From Malachius bipustulatus (lineage: Eukaryota; Arthropoda; Insecta; Coleoptera; Melyridae), in NCBI GenBank assembly GCA_910589415.1, contig OU342630.1:72970186-73034185 (forward strand): a stretch of DNA of 64,000 nt, given 5' to 3'. Below the pieces are notes generated by a model that did not search any database, was not told where the DNA came from, and was given only the letters and a program-made list of their open reading frames with translations. How positions within the stretch are numbered: the first letter of the stretch is position 1; each line of letters begins with the position of its first letter. Below are positions 36,297-47,529 of the stretch, piece by piece. A program made the position numbers and the translations under genes.

Positions 36297-36538
36297 TTTT
36301 TTTGGAAAGGAGGGAACATCATTCTTAATTGTGTAGTTAAGACAAAGTCACTCCACTCCGGTAGTTTGGGCCACGAGAACCACCTTATTTTACCCAGACA
36401 CGCATTCTTACAATTCAAATAATATAGTTAAATAGACGAGCACAAACATATGGCGAGACTGGGATTCGAACCTAGTCAGTGCGGTAGCCGCAGAAACTTT
36501 GTGACATGAACATTAAGCAGCTGCGCTATCGCTGGGTA
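36297..36538 (-). mobile_element. tRNA-derived SINE, copy 1
   Basis: On the minus strand the head has an A box TAGCGCAGCTG (36528-36518), which fits TRGYNNARNNG, and a B box GGTTCGAATCC (36472-36462), 46 bp apart. The body ends with a 57-bp tail (36362-36306) beginning ACCGGAGTGGAG and ending TCCCTCCTTT, followed by a short A run. The same tail is on the SINE at 47530-47794, although the heads differ. No clear target duplication. Confidence 0.7.
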
Positions 36539-37170
36539 GTTTAAAAGTTTTACCTTCCATATCTATTTTATTTATATTTACCAATTTGAAACGTGTTGAA
36601 ATATCTGGATTGCAGTATCTAGCAACTTATAGAACCAGGATAAATATTCCTATTTTCAAGCTTACCTTGGTTAAATTCCTAATTCGTATTCGATTAACCT
36701 CGATTAATCAGTCTGTAGACTCAGCTAGTTTACAAATACTTTAGAAATTCAAAGGCACTTATTAATTATTGTAAGAATATTTGTAGCAACTCAATGGTGA
36801 GTAAATCAGTACTGCATGTATAATATACGAATATCTTCAACCCTTTGAGATAATTGGGATGATTGCGCGAATCGCGAATCCCTGTAATAGCGATCAGGAA
36901 TTTAGGTAAAATATTCCAACCAATATGCTTTATGATTTTCCTCTCCTATCCCAGGTGATTCCTACTCAGAAAATTTATAGAATAGGAAAATATAAAATAT
37001 ATTGTATAGGACCAGGAAGTTGTTACAAATTAGCAATGCATCTTGATTTTACTTTCATGTGATTTCCCAACCGATAAAGTTTATACCTCCAATAACTTCT
37101 TATACCTAAACCAAAAATAAAAGTCCAACTTCGCTTTTTAAATTTGAGACTTTATTCAAAACTTTAGTGG

Positions 37171-37205
37171 TGGTGACATGTTTCGGCTTTCGCCATCATC
37201 AGACC
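37171..37205 (-). ncRNA. Hammerhead ribozyme, left arm
   Basis: On the minus strand: CTGATGA (37202-37196), an unpaired T, GGC-GAAA-GCC stem II, GAAA (37184-37181), minimal stem III AC-AT-GT, and the cleavage triplet GTC (37177-37175). TGGT before the core pairs with ACCA after the cleavage site as stem I. It is identical in sequence to the right-arm copy. Confidence 0.75.
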
Positions 37206-37663
37206 AACTTCACAAAGTAGTCTCCTTAACCATGACAACAGTGTCCTCCAATAAGCATTGAAGCAATCACAACAAGCAACAGTCACTCCAACAGAGCTGA
37301 GGGCCCCCTCGAACCAGTTTGAGCACTTAACGGAGAAATTTAACTTAACGGCTCGTTTCACCTTTTCTTCATGACATCAAGAGCAAGTTTGGACGTTTCC
37401 ATTCCTAAACTGCTAAAATAATTAATTTCAGCGTTGAAATAGTTTTTCTTGTGATTCATTCGCCGGATTGGGTTTGTTGTTTCTTGGAAAAGTCCTTTGG
37501 TTTGCCTATGAGACCGGATAATTTTCTACCTCTTAATTAACACGTGCTCAAACTGGTTCGAGGGGGCCCTCAGCTCTGTTGGAGTGACTGTTGCTTGTTG
37601 TGATTGCTTCAATGCTTATTGGAGGACACTGTTGTCATGGTTAAGGAGACTACTTTGTGAAGT

Positions 37664-37699
37664 TGGTCTGATGATGGCGAAAGCCGAAACATGTCACCA
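37664..37699 (+). ncRNA. Hammerhead ribozyme, right arm
   Basis: The core is CTGATGA (37668-37674). Stem II is GGC/GCC closed by a GAAA tetraloop (37676-37685), with one extra T at 37675. GAAA (37686-37689) is followed by a two-base-pair stem III (AC/GT with loop AT) and GTC, so self-cleavage would fall after 37695. Stem I is TGGT (37664-37667) with ACCA (37696-37699). The two-base stem III is the minimal form described for Penelope-like elements, which is thought to need dimeric transcripts for good activity. Confidence 0.8.
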
Positions 37700-37763
37700 C
37701 CACTAAAGTTTTGAATAAAGTCTCAAATTTAAAAAGCGAAGTTGGACTTTTATTTTTGGTTTA

Positions 37764-38288
37764 CTACTTCTCTTCGCAATGGGTCTTCGAGAGTATTTTC
37801 TTATACCTAGGTAATCTCCCGAGGGATAAACCGTTGACAAAATTTTGTACACCCAAATTCCTTTAGGGAGGAAATCCCCAAAGACTACCTCGGATTTGTA
37901 ATCCACTACGCACAAATGAAAGTGTAGCATCCCAAAATACTGCTGTCCTTTAAATAAAAATTTCTATGGACGCGTAAAAATTTTATTATTGTTTTGGACG
38001 ACATAAAATTCATCATCAGTCTTATAAGCTTTTTATAAGCCAGACTCTTAACATGTCTCCACAGCAAAAATACAGAAAATGCCTCAGGAGGTCAAGGAAC
38101 TTGAACACCGATTGTTTTATTTTAATATAATAATTATTATTATGTATTATTAATTTTGCATATTATTTGCACACATGGACTGATTATGACTAATAATTAC
38201 ACAATTATGCATTATATTACGTTAATGCATAATTGTATAATCTATGCAGAGGCAATATTTTTTTCCAGGTTACAGATAAACCTACAAA
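37764..38288. other. Unclassified sequence
   Basis: It contains CAAAATACTGCTGTCCTTTA, GACGCGTAAAAATTTTATTA and TTCATCATCAGTCTTATAAG, which look like the 3' part of some repeat. A CTGATGATGA string on the minus strand lacks the GAAA of a hammerhead. The frame at 37930-37703 runs into the Penelope arm and is not recognised. Confidence 0.3.
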
Positions 38289-40136
38289 TCAAAAAAAACC
38301 TTCTTGCGCATCAATCGCAGAAATAGTGTATTTTTATGCGATTCAATTCTGAATATTTTCACCGCTTTTTAAATTGGCTTTCTGAAATTTTACATAGTCA
38401 GGTGATATTCGCGTAGTGGCTTACTGACAATTGCATTTCATTTCGTTTTACCGTGCATGCCTTAAAATGATTTTTTTTAATTTAACAAAACACAACAAAC
38501 ATTGGCAAAATTTAACAATTTTGGCCCATTTTCTATGCCCGCCACTGGCTAACTTTACTTAAAAAACACTATTTTTTAGACTACCTTTTATAGAACGGAA
38601 AAAGTGAAAGGGGAGCTTTGAAAACCTAAAATTTTAAATTTTAGAGGAATAAACATAATATGTAAAAATATTCTAATATCTCCGCCATTTTTATTATTTC
38701 TTTCTTGAAATCTTTGAATTTTAAAGTTTATTAGTATAGTTGTCTACTGGAAAAATTTTCGTTCAATTCCTTCAAAAATATGTTCATAAACAGTTATAGA
38801 AATTCAGCCCTTTTTCCCTTCTCCTACCCACGCCACTGGCTTAATAATAAAAATATTGCAAATTTTATTGCAATATTTTAACTCAATATTTTATAACTCA
38901 AATTTCAAATAATTTTCTTCCAGTAATGTTAATTTCGTTTAAACGTTTTTGTTTCTAACTGGCTTATTTAGGGATTCATAATCTATCAATTTTTCCTAAA
39001 ATTGAAAAGGCCGCCATTTTGGAACGGCTCTTCTGATTTAACTCAAATGCAGTACCATACGACTACTTGCAGTTATCTTACTATCAAAAAAATTTCAGCC
39101 CCCTAGATTGAAAACAGCGACCAGAAACCGTGCCTCGATACCCGTTTTTTTTTTGAAATTTGGAGAGACACGTTGTAAAAGTAGCGCAATTTTAGGTAAA
39201 TGTTTTTTGTGAAAATCAAACGTCATCCCTAAGTTTCACAAAAGTAAAAAATTACGTTCATTAATCTTGAAAAATGAAGCTACTGGAACGTTCTTAAAAT
39301 TTTAGAGAAATAAACATCATGTAAAAAAAAATCGAATATCTCGGCCATTTTTCTTACTCACTTCTTGAAATTTTTAAGTGTTAAAGACTATTAGTATAAT
39401 TATCTACTGTAAAAATTTCAGTTCAATTGCTTCAAAAATGTGCTTATAAATTGTTAGGGATATTTAGCCATTTTTACCACTTTCCTATCCACGCCACTGG
39501 CTTATTAATAAAAGTAATGTAAATTTTGTTACATTAAATTAAATTTGAAACAATTTTCTTCAAACCCGGTTGATTTGGTTTCAAAGTTTTTTTCCATCTT
39601 GCTCATACAGGGGTTCAAATATTAGCAAATTTTTCAAAAATTAAAATGACCGCCATTTTGAAACCGCTCGACCGATTTTGCTCAAGTACAATACCAGACC
39701 AGTTTTTATAGATATCTTACTCCCACAAAAATTTCAGCCCCCTAGATTCAAAACTGCGACCTGAAATGAGATGACAAAAACCGGGTTCATGGAATTTTGA
39801 AGGGACACCCTGTAGAAGTGATGGGACTTTTGGAAAGTTTTTCAACGAAAATCCAACGTCATTCCAAAGGGTTACAAGGACCCAAAATTTCGTTCACTAA
39901 TCTTGAAAGATAAAGCCACAGGAGCGTTTTTAAAATCGAAATTTTGCGATTTTGGAGAAATATATATATAAATATATATATAAATATATATATATATATC
40001 GTGGGCAGGTGAATTTTGGAAAACCACTTTTTCGTAATCTGGGGGTCATGATCGGTGGACATTTGATGAGTTTGGGTGATTTTTGGAAAGTGATGTCGTC
40101 CTCAATAGTGTATTTTTTTGTTAAAAAATACACTAA
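38289..40136 (+). mobile_element. Helentron/HINE-like element, copy B (1.85 kb)
   Basis: Same start (TCAAAAAAAACCTTCTTGCG), same CTAA end after the AGTGTATTTTTT/AAAAAATACACT hairpin, and same tandem internal units as copy A. The two copies have almost the same length (1848 and 1850 bp) despite many substitutions. After the end comes T, before the start A, as expected for insertion between A and T. It carries no Rep/helicase gene. A tRNA-like fragment abuts its right end. Confidence 0.6.
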
Positions 40137-40145
40137 TATGACTCC

Positions 40146-40225
40146 TTGAGCGATGATATTCGAACCCCGACTTCCTCACTCAAGAGTTACACGTTTGAGC
40201 ATTACAGTATCTCAACTGTTGTATG
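40146..40225 (-). repeat. tRNA-like fragment, probable SINE head
   Basis: On the minus strand GAGATACTGTAATGCTCAAA leads to GGGGTTCGAATATC, whose GGTTCGAAT (40166-40158) is a B-box match. It stops at the Helentron-like element, so it is likely a truncated SINE or tRNA pseudogene. I could not fold a full cloverleaf. Confidence 0.35.
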
Positions 40226-40983
40226 AAAACTGGATTACATTGGATATGAGCTGAGCACTTACAAAAATACAAATAAAAAAATGATATGACAGGTTCTTTC
40301 AAGCTACCTCTCAAAAATAAAAAAGCTTATTCATACCTAAAAAGAGAAAAACAGAAATTGCACAAGTTTCACCCGTTCTCAAAAATGGAAACAGTTTTCG
40401 AGAAAAATAATGATTTCCTTTTTGAGGGTCTGTTTCTACCCCTTGGAATTTGAACTTTTATTAGAAAAATATTAGAAAAAAAAAGATATAGTTATTAGAA
40501 AAATCCCTTTTTATCGAGCGCCTACTATAACACCATAAAATTAATCTGTATGCCAAAATTCAGCTTATTTAAACTGTGTCAAGCAAGCAGTTTAAGGCTG
40601 GCGCTGGAGCTTGAAAGTTGATTCAGTCTCCTCCCTATTTTATACCTATGTCATTGGTATTTCAATTTCTGTTAAATTTGAAACCAATTAATAATTCTAG
40701 GGCACACTTGAACCTTTGCATTTATTAAATAAGAACTTAAAGTCTATACATACAAATTATTAATAATTATTAAATAATAAAAAAGACGAAATCTATAACA
40801 AACTGTTAACCCTGTATAGTGTAATAATTTTTCGTAGCTATTGAAATAGGTACCTACCTATTAAATCATCCAGGGTGTTAATTAAGTATGTACAATACTT
40901 TAACAGACGATTATTTGAGTGATTTTAAAATTAAAAGTTCATATAAACAGGGGTCCGCAAATGTTCGATTTCAAGATACTAAT

Positions 40984-41130
40984 GCCCGTATTCACAAACG
41001 ATAATTTCCTAAATAATTACGTAATTATTTAAATGAGTGAGATGGAGATATGCAGTTTTTTTGCAATAGAATGAGATGGGGATAATTGATTACGTAATTA
41101 TTTAGGAAATTATCGTTTGTGAATACGGGC
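40984..41130. mobile_element. 147-bp MITE with perfect 40+ bp TIRs
   Basis: GCCCGTATTCACAAACGATA followed by ATTTCCTAAATAATTACGTA at the left is exactly inverted at the right (TACGTAATTATTTAGGAAAT, TATCGTTTGTGAATACGGGC). The loop is about 60 bp. The whole element is a near-complete hairpin with no coding capacity. Confidence 0.85.
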
Positions 41131-42300
41131 GTAAGGCTGTTAAACTTTAAATAAAAATAACTTTTTGTAAATATTCTCAACATTCTTTTGACAATATATT
41201 GTTGAAATTTGGCAATGTTATTTATAGTAAAAATGAGCTCCTTTAACCCCGCAAGTAGATTAAAATTATCAAATCCAGTGGCATTCAGGGGAACACTCTT
41301 TATCAATGGTATTGCAAAGAAAAGAAATATCCCCACTGACTTGTTTTAAATTTTAATTTTTTTTTTTTCAGATTGAGCAAATAATAATAGGTACAACCGA
41401 GGGTACAACGTTTTTGTCTCCTGAATTTTTACGTATCTTGCTTTGTTTTTGAAAACAATAAATAAAATCCACTTACTTGTAGATATATCCCTGGACTACA
41501 CAATAAGAAATATGAGAAAAATTATTTTGAGAAATAATAATTTTTTTTATGCGACGGGCTAAAAGTTTGACCTTTTTTCCCCGTTGACAGGTAGAAAAAT
41601 GCCTCATTATATGAGCTGCATCTTATCGGGGAATAAAATGAATTAGCAGGGAAATAAATGAGTACTTATTTCCCCGAAATGGCGGCTTATAGGTATAGCT
41701 ACTAGTACACTCAGATATCATTAAATTTATATCAAATACGTAAAGGAAAGTTACCTTATTATCCAAATGGCAATTATTAAGGGAATTTTCATAATAATCA
41801 CTATCCATATTATTAAATTCACTCATCGAAAACTAACTTGCAATCTTTGCAAAACTGTCTTCAATTTTAATTACATTAATATGACGTTTATGTAATAATT
41901 AAATAATAATAAATTGAATTCTTCAATCGCTTTAACCTGAACTCAGAAATAATTAACGAAATTTCTGAACAAATTTTAATAGATTCCATCAGAATCATAA
42001 ACAAACACATTTATTCCTAAAATTAATGTTCTTTAATTATTATTTATGTTACAATTTTTAATATTTATGTCATTTTTTTGATTGATCGATATGCTGTGTA
42101 TTAATGCAACCCAAGTTAAATGGGCAGTCCACTTTATTCAATAAAGTTTTTCTTCTTTCTTCTTCGTTTCGTTACCCAGGCAACGTCAATTACGATAAAA
42201 GATAGTTTGAAAATCCAAGTTTAACATAAATCATTTTTCCGACATAATTTTCAGTTGTCTAACTACGTTTTCCGACATTCTAACACTGATATTTCTTCTC
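41131..42300. other. AT-rich sequence, nothing recognised
   Basis: One 19-nt micro-exon-like segment near 41480 (minus strand, GTAAGT donor) shifts the phase and was not accepted. Otherwise no structure. Confidence 0.4.
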
Positions 42301-42305
42301 GCAGA

Positions 42306-42440
42306 AAAAAATGGTATATTACACACAAGAAAAAAGTGCGATGTTAGCTCTCGATGTGTTTGTCCCCTCCGCTAACGCGTTCGGGGACGAAATCACATCT
42401 CGAGCTAAAATCTATCATTTTTTTCTCTTTATGTATAATA
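42306..42440. repeat. Short CpG-containing hairpin
   Basis: TTAGCTCTCGATGTG and TTTGTCCCC (from 42344) pair with GGGGACGAAATCACATCTCG and AGCTAA (to 42418) around TCCGCTAACGCGT. The AT-rich flanks pair more loosely. Probably a small MITE or fossil of one. Confidence 0.55.
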
Positions 42441-42806
42441 AATAACTATTTTTATAATTTTTTATTGATAATAATGTAACAACAACAACAACAAAAAATA
42501 AATACTAAATGATACCTAAGTACATAAATTTCTCAACATCGAAACTAACGAACTTAATTTTAAAAATTTTTTTCCCATGTTTTTTGGTGGCACAAAAGGA
42601 CATGCAATTAACTAAGTGAATTCAATTTTTGATTTCGAAAGCGAACGAAGAATGGAAAAAAAATTAAGAGATGAAAATAATCCGCAAAAAGTAACACAAT
42701 TTAAAAGTCAGTGGCGTACATATTTCTTTGCAATAACATTGGTAGGGGTATGACAACCCTGTACCTACTTATCTTGAAAACGAAGCATATGCGTACCTAT
42801 CCGTGT

Positions 42807-43795
42807 TATACAGGGTGGGCCATCGAAAAGGTAACAAGCCTAATAATTTGGAAAGTGAAGAGTTATGCGAAAAACGCCGAAACAGGTCGATTTTGTTATC
42901 GAGGGGGACATATTTTCGTGACAAATTCAACTACCCAAGTTCACCCCCTTGGCAGGGGTAGCTACCCCTTTGCTTATCATCATAGGGAACAGCTATCGAG
43001 TGATACATCATTTGAAAGCTAGTTGAATTCTCTTTACAATGATATCCAACATTTTGATTTTCGCTCACATACAGGGTGGCTTACATACAAATGATTAAGG
43101 AAAGTTACGTGTTCGTTGGGCCAACCTGTATGTAAGCGAAAGTGATACATCATTTGAAAGATACTTGAATTATCTTTACAACTATATCCAACATTTTGGG
43201 TTTCGCTTACATACAGGGTGCCCTATATACAAGTGATTAAGGCGAGTTACGTTTTCGTTGGGCCACCCTGTATGTGGGCGAAACCCAAAATGTTGGATAT
43301 CGTTGTAAAGAGAATTCAAGTAGCTTTCAAATGATGTATCACTCGATGGCTGTCCCCTATGATGATGACAAAGGGGTAGCTACCCCTGCCAAGGGGGTGA
43401 ACTTGGGTAGTTAAATTTGTCACGAAAATATGCCTACGTTGATAACAAAATCGACCTGTTTCGGGGTTTTTCGCGTACATCTTCAGTTTCTAAGTTATTA
43501 GGGTGAGTTAGTTTCCGTTGGGCCACCCTGTATGTGAGCGAAACCCAAAATGTTGGATATCGTTGTAAAGAGAATTCAAGTAGCTTTCAAATGATGTATC
43601 ACTTGATAGCTGTTCCCTATGATGATAAGCAAAGGGGTAGCTACCCCTGCCAAGGGGGTGAACTTGGGTAGTTAAATTTGTCACGAACATATGTCCCCCT
43701 CGATAATAAAATCGACCTGTTTCGGCGTTTTTCGCGTACATCTTCACTTTCCAAGCTATTAGGCTTGTTACCTTTTCGATGGCCCACCCTGTATA
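42807..43795. mobile_element. Multi-module fold-back element
   Basis: Ends are TATACAGGGTGGGCCATCGA and TCGATGGCCCACCCTGTATA. Inside are four related modules: one full plus-oriented (42813-43079), one partial (43100-43220) and two minus-oriented (43262-43508, 43522-43795). Each has a copy of GGATATCATTGTAAAGA-like or TTTCAAATGATGTATCACT text. Three full modules contain GGGGTAGCTACCCCT, itself palindromic. Equivalent frames in the left and right arms are a product of arm identity, not a gene. Confidence 0.8.
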
Positions 43796-44230
43796 ATATG
43801 ATAACTTTTAATTTTAAAAATAACTTAAAAAATTTGTTAAAACTGTTAAATTTATTTTACATATTAATTTATGATTAACATCTTCTGTATAGCAGTGTAG
43901 ATAGCCTTGAGCAAGAACTAATAATACAGTTCGAAAGCTCGGCTTAGAAAAAAAAATATTCTTATTATTTTTTCGTTCAGAATTATTATAATCCTTTCCT
44001 GATTTTACGCAAACCTCCTTGAGCTCTATTTTAGACCGTATCCGTAGGCAACCTTGAATACACACACAACGACCTAGAAATTGTCTACCTCTCCAAGCCG
44101 CGGGGTTCAATTTTTTCAAATTCAAGTTTTTACCAGAATCCTAATAATACAGAATACAGGAAGTCGTACAATGGAAAAAGGATTTTTCTAGTTTCTCAGC
44201 CTAATAAATCACATGATCTGTTGTACGTAC

Positions 44231-44428
44231 TTGTTTCAAATGGTTTCAATCTTCTTGACGGACTTACTACTGGCTTAGGCTTGCCTGTGAATCTTGTATT
44301 CGAGGTTGGATCCAGAAGAAAGCTTCTCCTAAAACAACTGGAATTACTTCTGGATGTTACATGTGACAACTTGAAACTGGAAACCCCTTCGCTTAGTTCG
44401 TATGTCTCTTCTCTGGAACATGAGGAAG
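44231..44428 (-). CDS. Host gene, internal coding exon (198 nt, phase 1-1)
   Basis: Minus-strand acceptor TGAATCCACTTTCAG and donor AAACAA|GTACGT bracket 198 nt. In phase 1 it reads SSCSREETYELSEGVSSFKL, then HVTSRSNSSCFRRSFLLDPT and FTGKPKPVVSPSRRLKPFET. The segment is Ser- and Arg-rich, with SPSRR-type sites that look like an intrinsically disordered, phosphorylatable cytoplasmic region. The incoming phase fits the 46124-46013 exon and the outgoing phase fits 13195-13118. Not recognised as a named family. Confidence 0.7.
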
Positions 44429-45414
44429 CTGAAAGTGGATTCAATTTATTTACTTTATTTACTGGGTTCAGTTAATTGGTATGGCTATAAGCACAGAAAT
44501 TATTGTACTTTTGAGGATACATTTTTTGTTACCTTACTTATAATAACGTTAATTATTTTGCAGTAAGCTCAGGCTCAACACTTTTTTAAGACCTTCAAAA
44601 ATTATAGATAAAAAAAATATGACTTTTCAGTAATTTTATGGAACCACCGGGACACTACTTTACCTCTCTCTAGACTATATAGAGTGTCAAATCCTCTATA
44701 AAAGGTTATTCGTCTAAACTCCCTGCTCCTTACATATTATTCATAATACCTATATACTGATATTTTTATTCTTTGATAAAATGAATAGAAATCAAAATGA
44801 ATAATTTTATGAACTAGAGACTCAATTGTTTTGTTTTATTTAGAATTTACCAAAAATATAAATGTTTTCAAATTTTAAGAATACTAGCTGGGCCATGTGT
44901 AAATAATTATTGTTCTTTTGATCCATGCTGTTCTGACTTACTTTATTAAAAGTATAGGTATTTTATCTTTACCAGACTCCCATAATTTTCGGGGAGGTAG
45001 CTTTCTCTATAATTATAAAATTAGAGAAAACGAATTATTTACCCGAAATTGATTTTGCTCTTTAATTTTCAGGAAAACTGGACCAATTGGAAATTAGATG
45101 CCTTTAATTTCTGGATAATTATTATTTTGTATCACATCATAACAATTTTTGGCCTATTATACAATTTATGGAAAAAGCTTCAATTTGCGATGCTAATGTC
45201 GTTTGTGTCGGGTAGGTGATACCGTTTGATACTATAGAAGAAAAAAAACATTTACCCGAAACATATTATCCAGAAAAAGTCTCCAGCATTTGGAGATTCA
45301 ATGATAAAATTTTGATTTATCGCTCACTGCAAAATTGTTCTCATACTTATCTATCGACTTAATTATTTTGAATCTGAGTTCTAAAGATTTATTGCAATTT
45401 TTATAGATATGTCA

Positions 45415-45983
45415 TACACAGAGTGTCCGGTAAGTACCTCCTATAGTTTCTCATAAGCATACATGCAGGGGAGGTCAAAAAACATAGTCTGTCATAAAAA
45501 AAGGATTAGTAAAATATTAACAATAAGAATAAGTATTAGTGTTGTCATTATTATAGTAATTTTTGAGTGTTTCGCATGAAAACCGATTTATTACGAAATC
45601 CGGCAGTTTTATTGGAATAAATTGCACCTTTATTAAAGATGAATCCGGAGTATTAAAAAAATGTTTTCTTTCAGCTCTGTCAAGCGATTCTTGTCAAAAC
45701 TTTTATCCAACGTATATGGTGGCAAGTCCCCTCTTCACTTTCCTGACGTCAAACATCTACTGTGATATGGCTTAATGACTCTTTATGGCGTCTATAAAAT
45801 ATTAAAATTTTATAGAATTATACGAGTGCGGCTCAAAAGTTAGAGCCAAAAAAGTAATTCGCTGCGGGTACCCTTCTGGGGCTCGGTATCTCTTTTTTTT
45901 TTATGACAGACTAGTTTTTTTTGACCTCCCCTGTAAACTCCCGAGAAATTAGGAGGTTCTTACGGGGCACCTTGTCCTGTATA
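45415..45983. mobile_element. MITE, 0.57 kb, next to exon 2
   Basis: The right end, inverted, reads ATACAGGACAAGGTGCCCCG; the left end is ATACACAGAGTGTCCGGTAA. Shared arm text includes GTAAGTACCTCC/GTAAGAACCTCC, AGGGGAGGTCAAAAAA and TAGTCTGTCATAAAAAAA. The element ends about 28 bp inside the intron after the host exon at 46124-46013. Confidence 0.7.
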
Positions 45984-46012
45984 TAAGTAGTTACTAAATA
46001 AAATATGCGAAC

Positions 46013-46124
46013 CTCTTGAAATCTCCAAAGGTGGCAGTTTCCTAGAATATCGAGGCGTTCCACCCATAACTCTTAATTCTGCTCCACCATCACAGCCTGG
46101 AATTGGAGAAACAAATATTTGCAC
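46013..46124 (-). CDS. Host gene, internal coding exon (112 nt, phase 0-1)
   Basis: The minus-strand acceptor GAATTTGATTTTCAG is good. In phase 0 it reads VQIFVSPIPGCDGGAELRVM then GGTPRYSRKLPPLEIS, the most convincing coding text in the window outside transposons. The donor at 46012 is weak (AGAG|GTTCGC). A better donor, GTAACT, lies 18 nt further on and keeps the same phase, so six extra codons are possible. It joins in phase with the start exon and with the 44428-44231 exon. Confidence 0.7.
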
Positions 46125-46804
46125 CTGAAAATCAAATTCGTTGATAAGATAAGGCCAGTTGTAGAATACGTTTATTTTTGTAATTTTAAATCTGATGAAT
46201 GATTAATACTTTTTGCGTTTTTACTATAAGTACCTAATATGTTATTTAGCAACTACTAGGTACAATATTTCTATAGACAACTGAAAATAAACCTCGAGGT
46301 AAACACTGAGCCAAACTAATTCTAAGCAAAGTTCTTGTAAATAATGGTGGCCTTGATAGAAAAAATTCAATATTATTCAATAAAAATCATTTGTTCATAG
46401 ATTTATTACAAAAATTTAGATACATATAAGCACCATACATAGGAACCTACTCAAACGCTTCTTGGTCTCGACGAAGAGCCGAATAATTTGTAGGTATGTG
46501 ATATTTTCAATAATTGGGCAATTATTATAGTTCGTTAGAAACAAATTAGTAAAGTACCAATATTAAACATTCACAATTAATCACAAATAAGTGGTTAAGA
46601 AGCAATTAGATCAAGTTCCAAAGCTGTATGAAGATGACGAATATTTTTAAAACACCAAAAATGAACACCAAAAAATTGTACTTTTGCACCAATGTAGCGA
46701 AACAGGTTACATCGTTATTAATCGATCAATATTATCAGTCGGTACCTACCTACGTAATAGAAAAATTTTTAAACACATAAGTATATCAATTATGTTTTAT
46801 ATAT

Positions 46805-47330
46805 TATGTACAGGGTGAGTTTTTAGAAGTGTTGCAATTCATGCGATTCATGAAATTTTGATGGTGACATACATATAATAAGTACAGAGGGGCATATTTT
46901 ATGATATTTTTGACATTTTTTCCTTATTAGGATTCACCCTTTTAAGAGTTGGAGGTAGCTCTGAAATTTTAAATAGGAACCCTTGTTTTTTATTACAGAA
47001 TAAGATTTTATGACTACAACTAGGTTTTTCGATTCATGAATAGCATGAATAGGAATCGACAAAAATAATTTTTTAGCTTTGGCTTTATTACTAAAATTTG
47101 ACGAAAATTAGCCATGAATCGAGAAATTTTTTTATATATTTTTAGCCATAAAATCCGAAACTGTAATAAAAAAATAAAGGTTCCAAGGCTTTAAAATTTC
47201 AATTTCAAATTAATCTCAAAGCCCGCAAAAGAAGGCGAAGGAAAAAAATGTTAAAAATATCGTAAATGTCCCCCCCCCCCATATACCTAATTACTTTACG
47301 TCACCAAAATTTCATGAAAATATTCGGACA
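46805..47330. mobile_element. Fold-back element, right end truncated
   Basis: It begins TATGTACAGGGTGAGTTTTT. TTCATGAAATTTTGATGGTGAC at the left mirrors GTCACCAAAATTTCATGAA at the right, and TTATTACAGAATAAGATTTT mirrors AAAATCCGAAACTGTAATAA. The matching ACAGGGTG on the right is missing, so the right end was probably lost. A C-run occurs near 47269. Confidence 0.6.
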
Positions 47331-47529
47331 CAATGGCTATACTACACTTTTATACTGTACTATTAAACTACACTAGGATCTCGTAAACGGTCGTAAAGAG
47401 ATACAGGATCGGTTAAACTAGAGAAAAGGTGATCTATTTTGTGGCCATCTAGAATCCGTGAGACATAGGTACAAGATATCTGTGACCGTTCCTGAAATAT
47501 CCAGAAAAATAAAAATAAAAAAATCGAGC

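Larger units (their letters stand above)
37107..37763. mobile_element. Inverted pair of Penelope-type terminal repeats
   Basis: Two 220-bp arms (37107-37326 and 37544-37763) are exact or almost exact inverses around a 217-bp spacer. Each carries a hammerhead motif near its outer end, then AATAAAGTCTCAAATTT. Penelope-like retroelements are known to carry hammerhead motifs in their terminal repeats and to insert with repeats in direct or inverted orientation. The spacer has no RT or GIY-YIG frame, so this is a non-autonomous or deleted copy. Arm identity indicates recent origin. Confidence 0.75.

Noticed and set aside
36462..36538. Functional tRNA gene
   Set aside because: A and B boxes are present, but the acceptor stem does not pair cleanly and a SINE body and tail follow; best read as a SINE head.
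37990..38040. CTGATGATGA string on the minus strand as another hammerhead
   Set aside because: No GAAA and no stem II or III partner; only the first core block is present.
41460..41510. 19-nt micro-exon with GTAAGT donor (minus strand)
   Set aside because: It would shift the frame between exons that already join in phase.
42711..43747. Two similar open frames (42711-43022 plus, 43508-43747 minus) with the same peptide text
   Set aside because: They are the two arms of one palindrome read in mirror orientation; similarity follows from arm identity, and internal modules break the frame.
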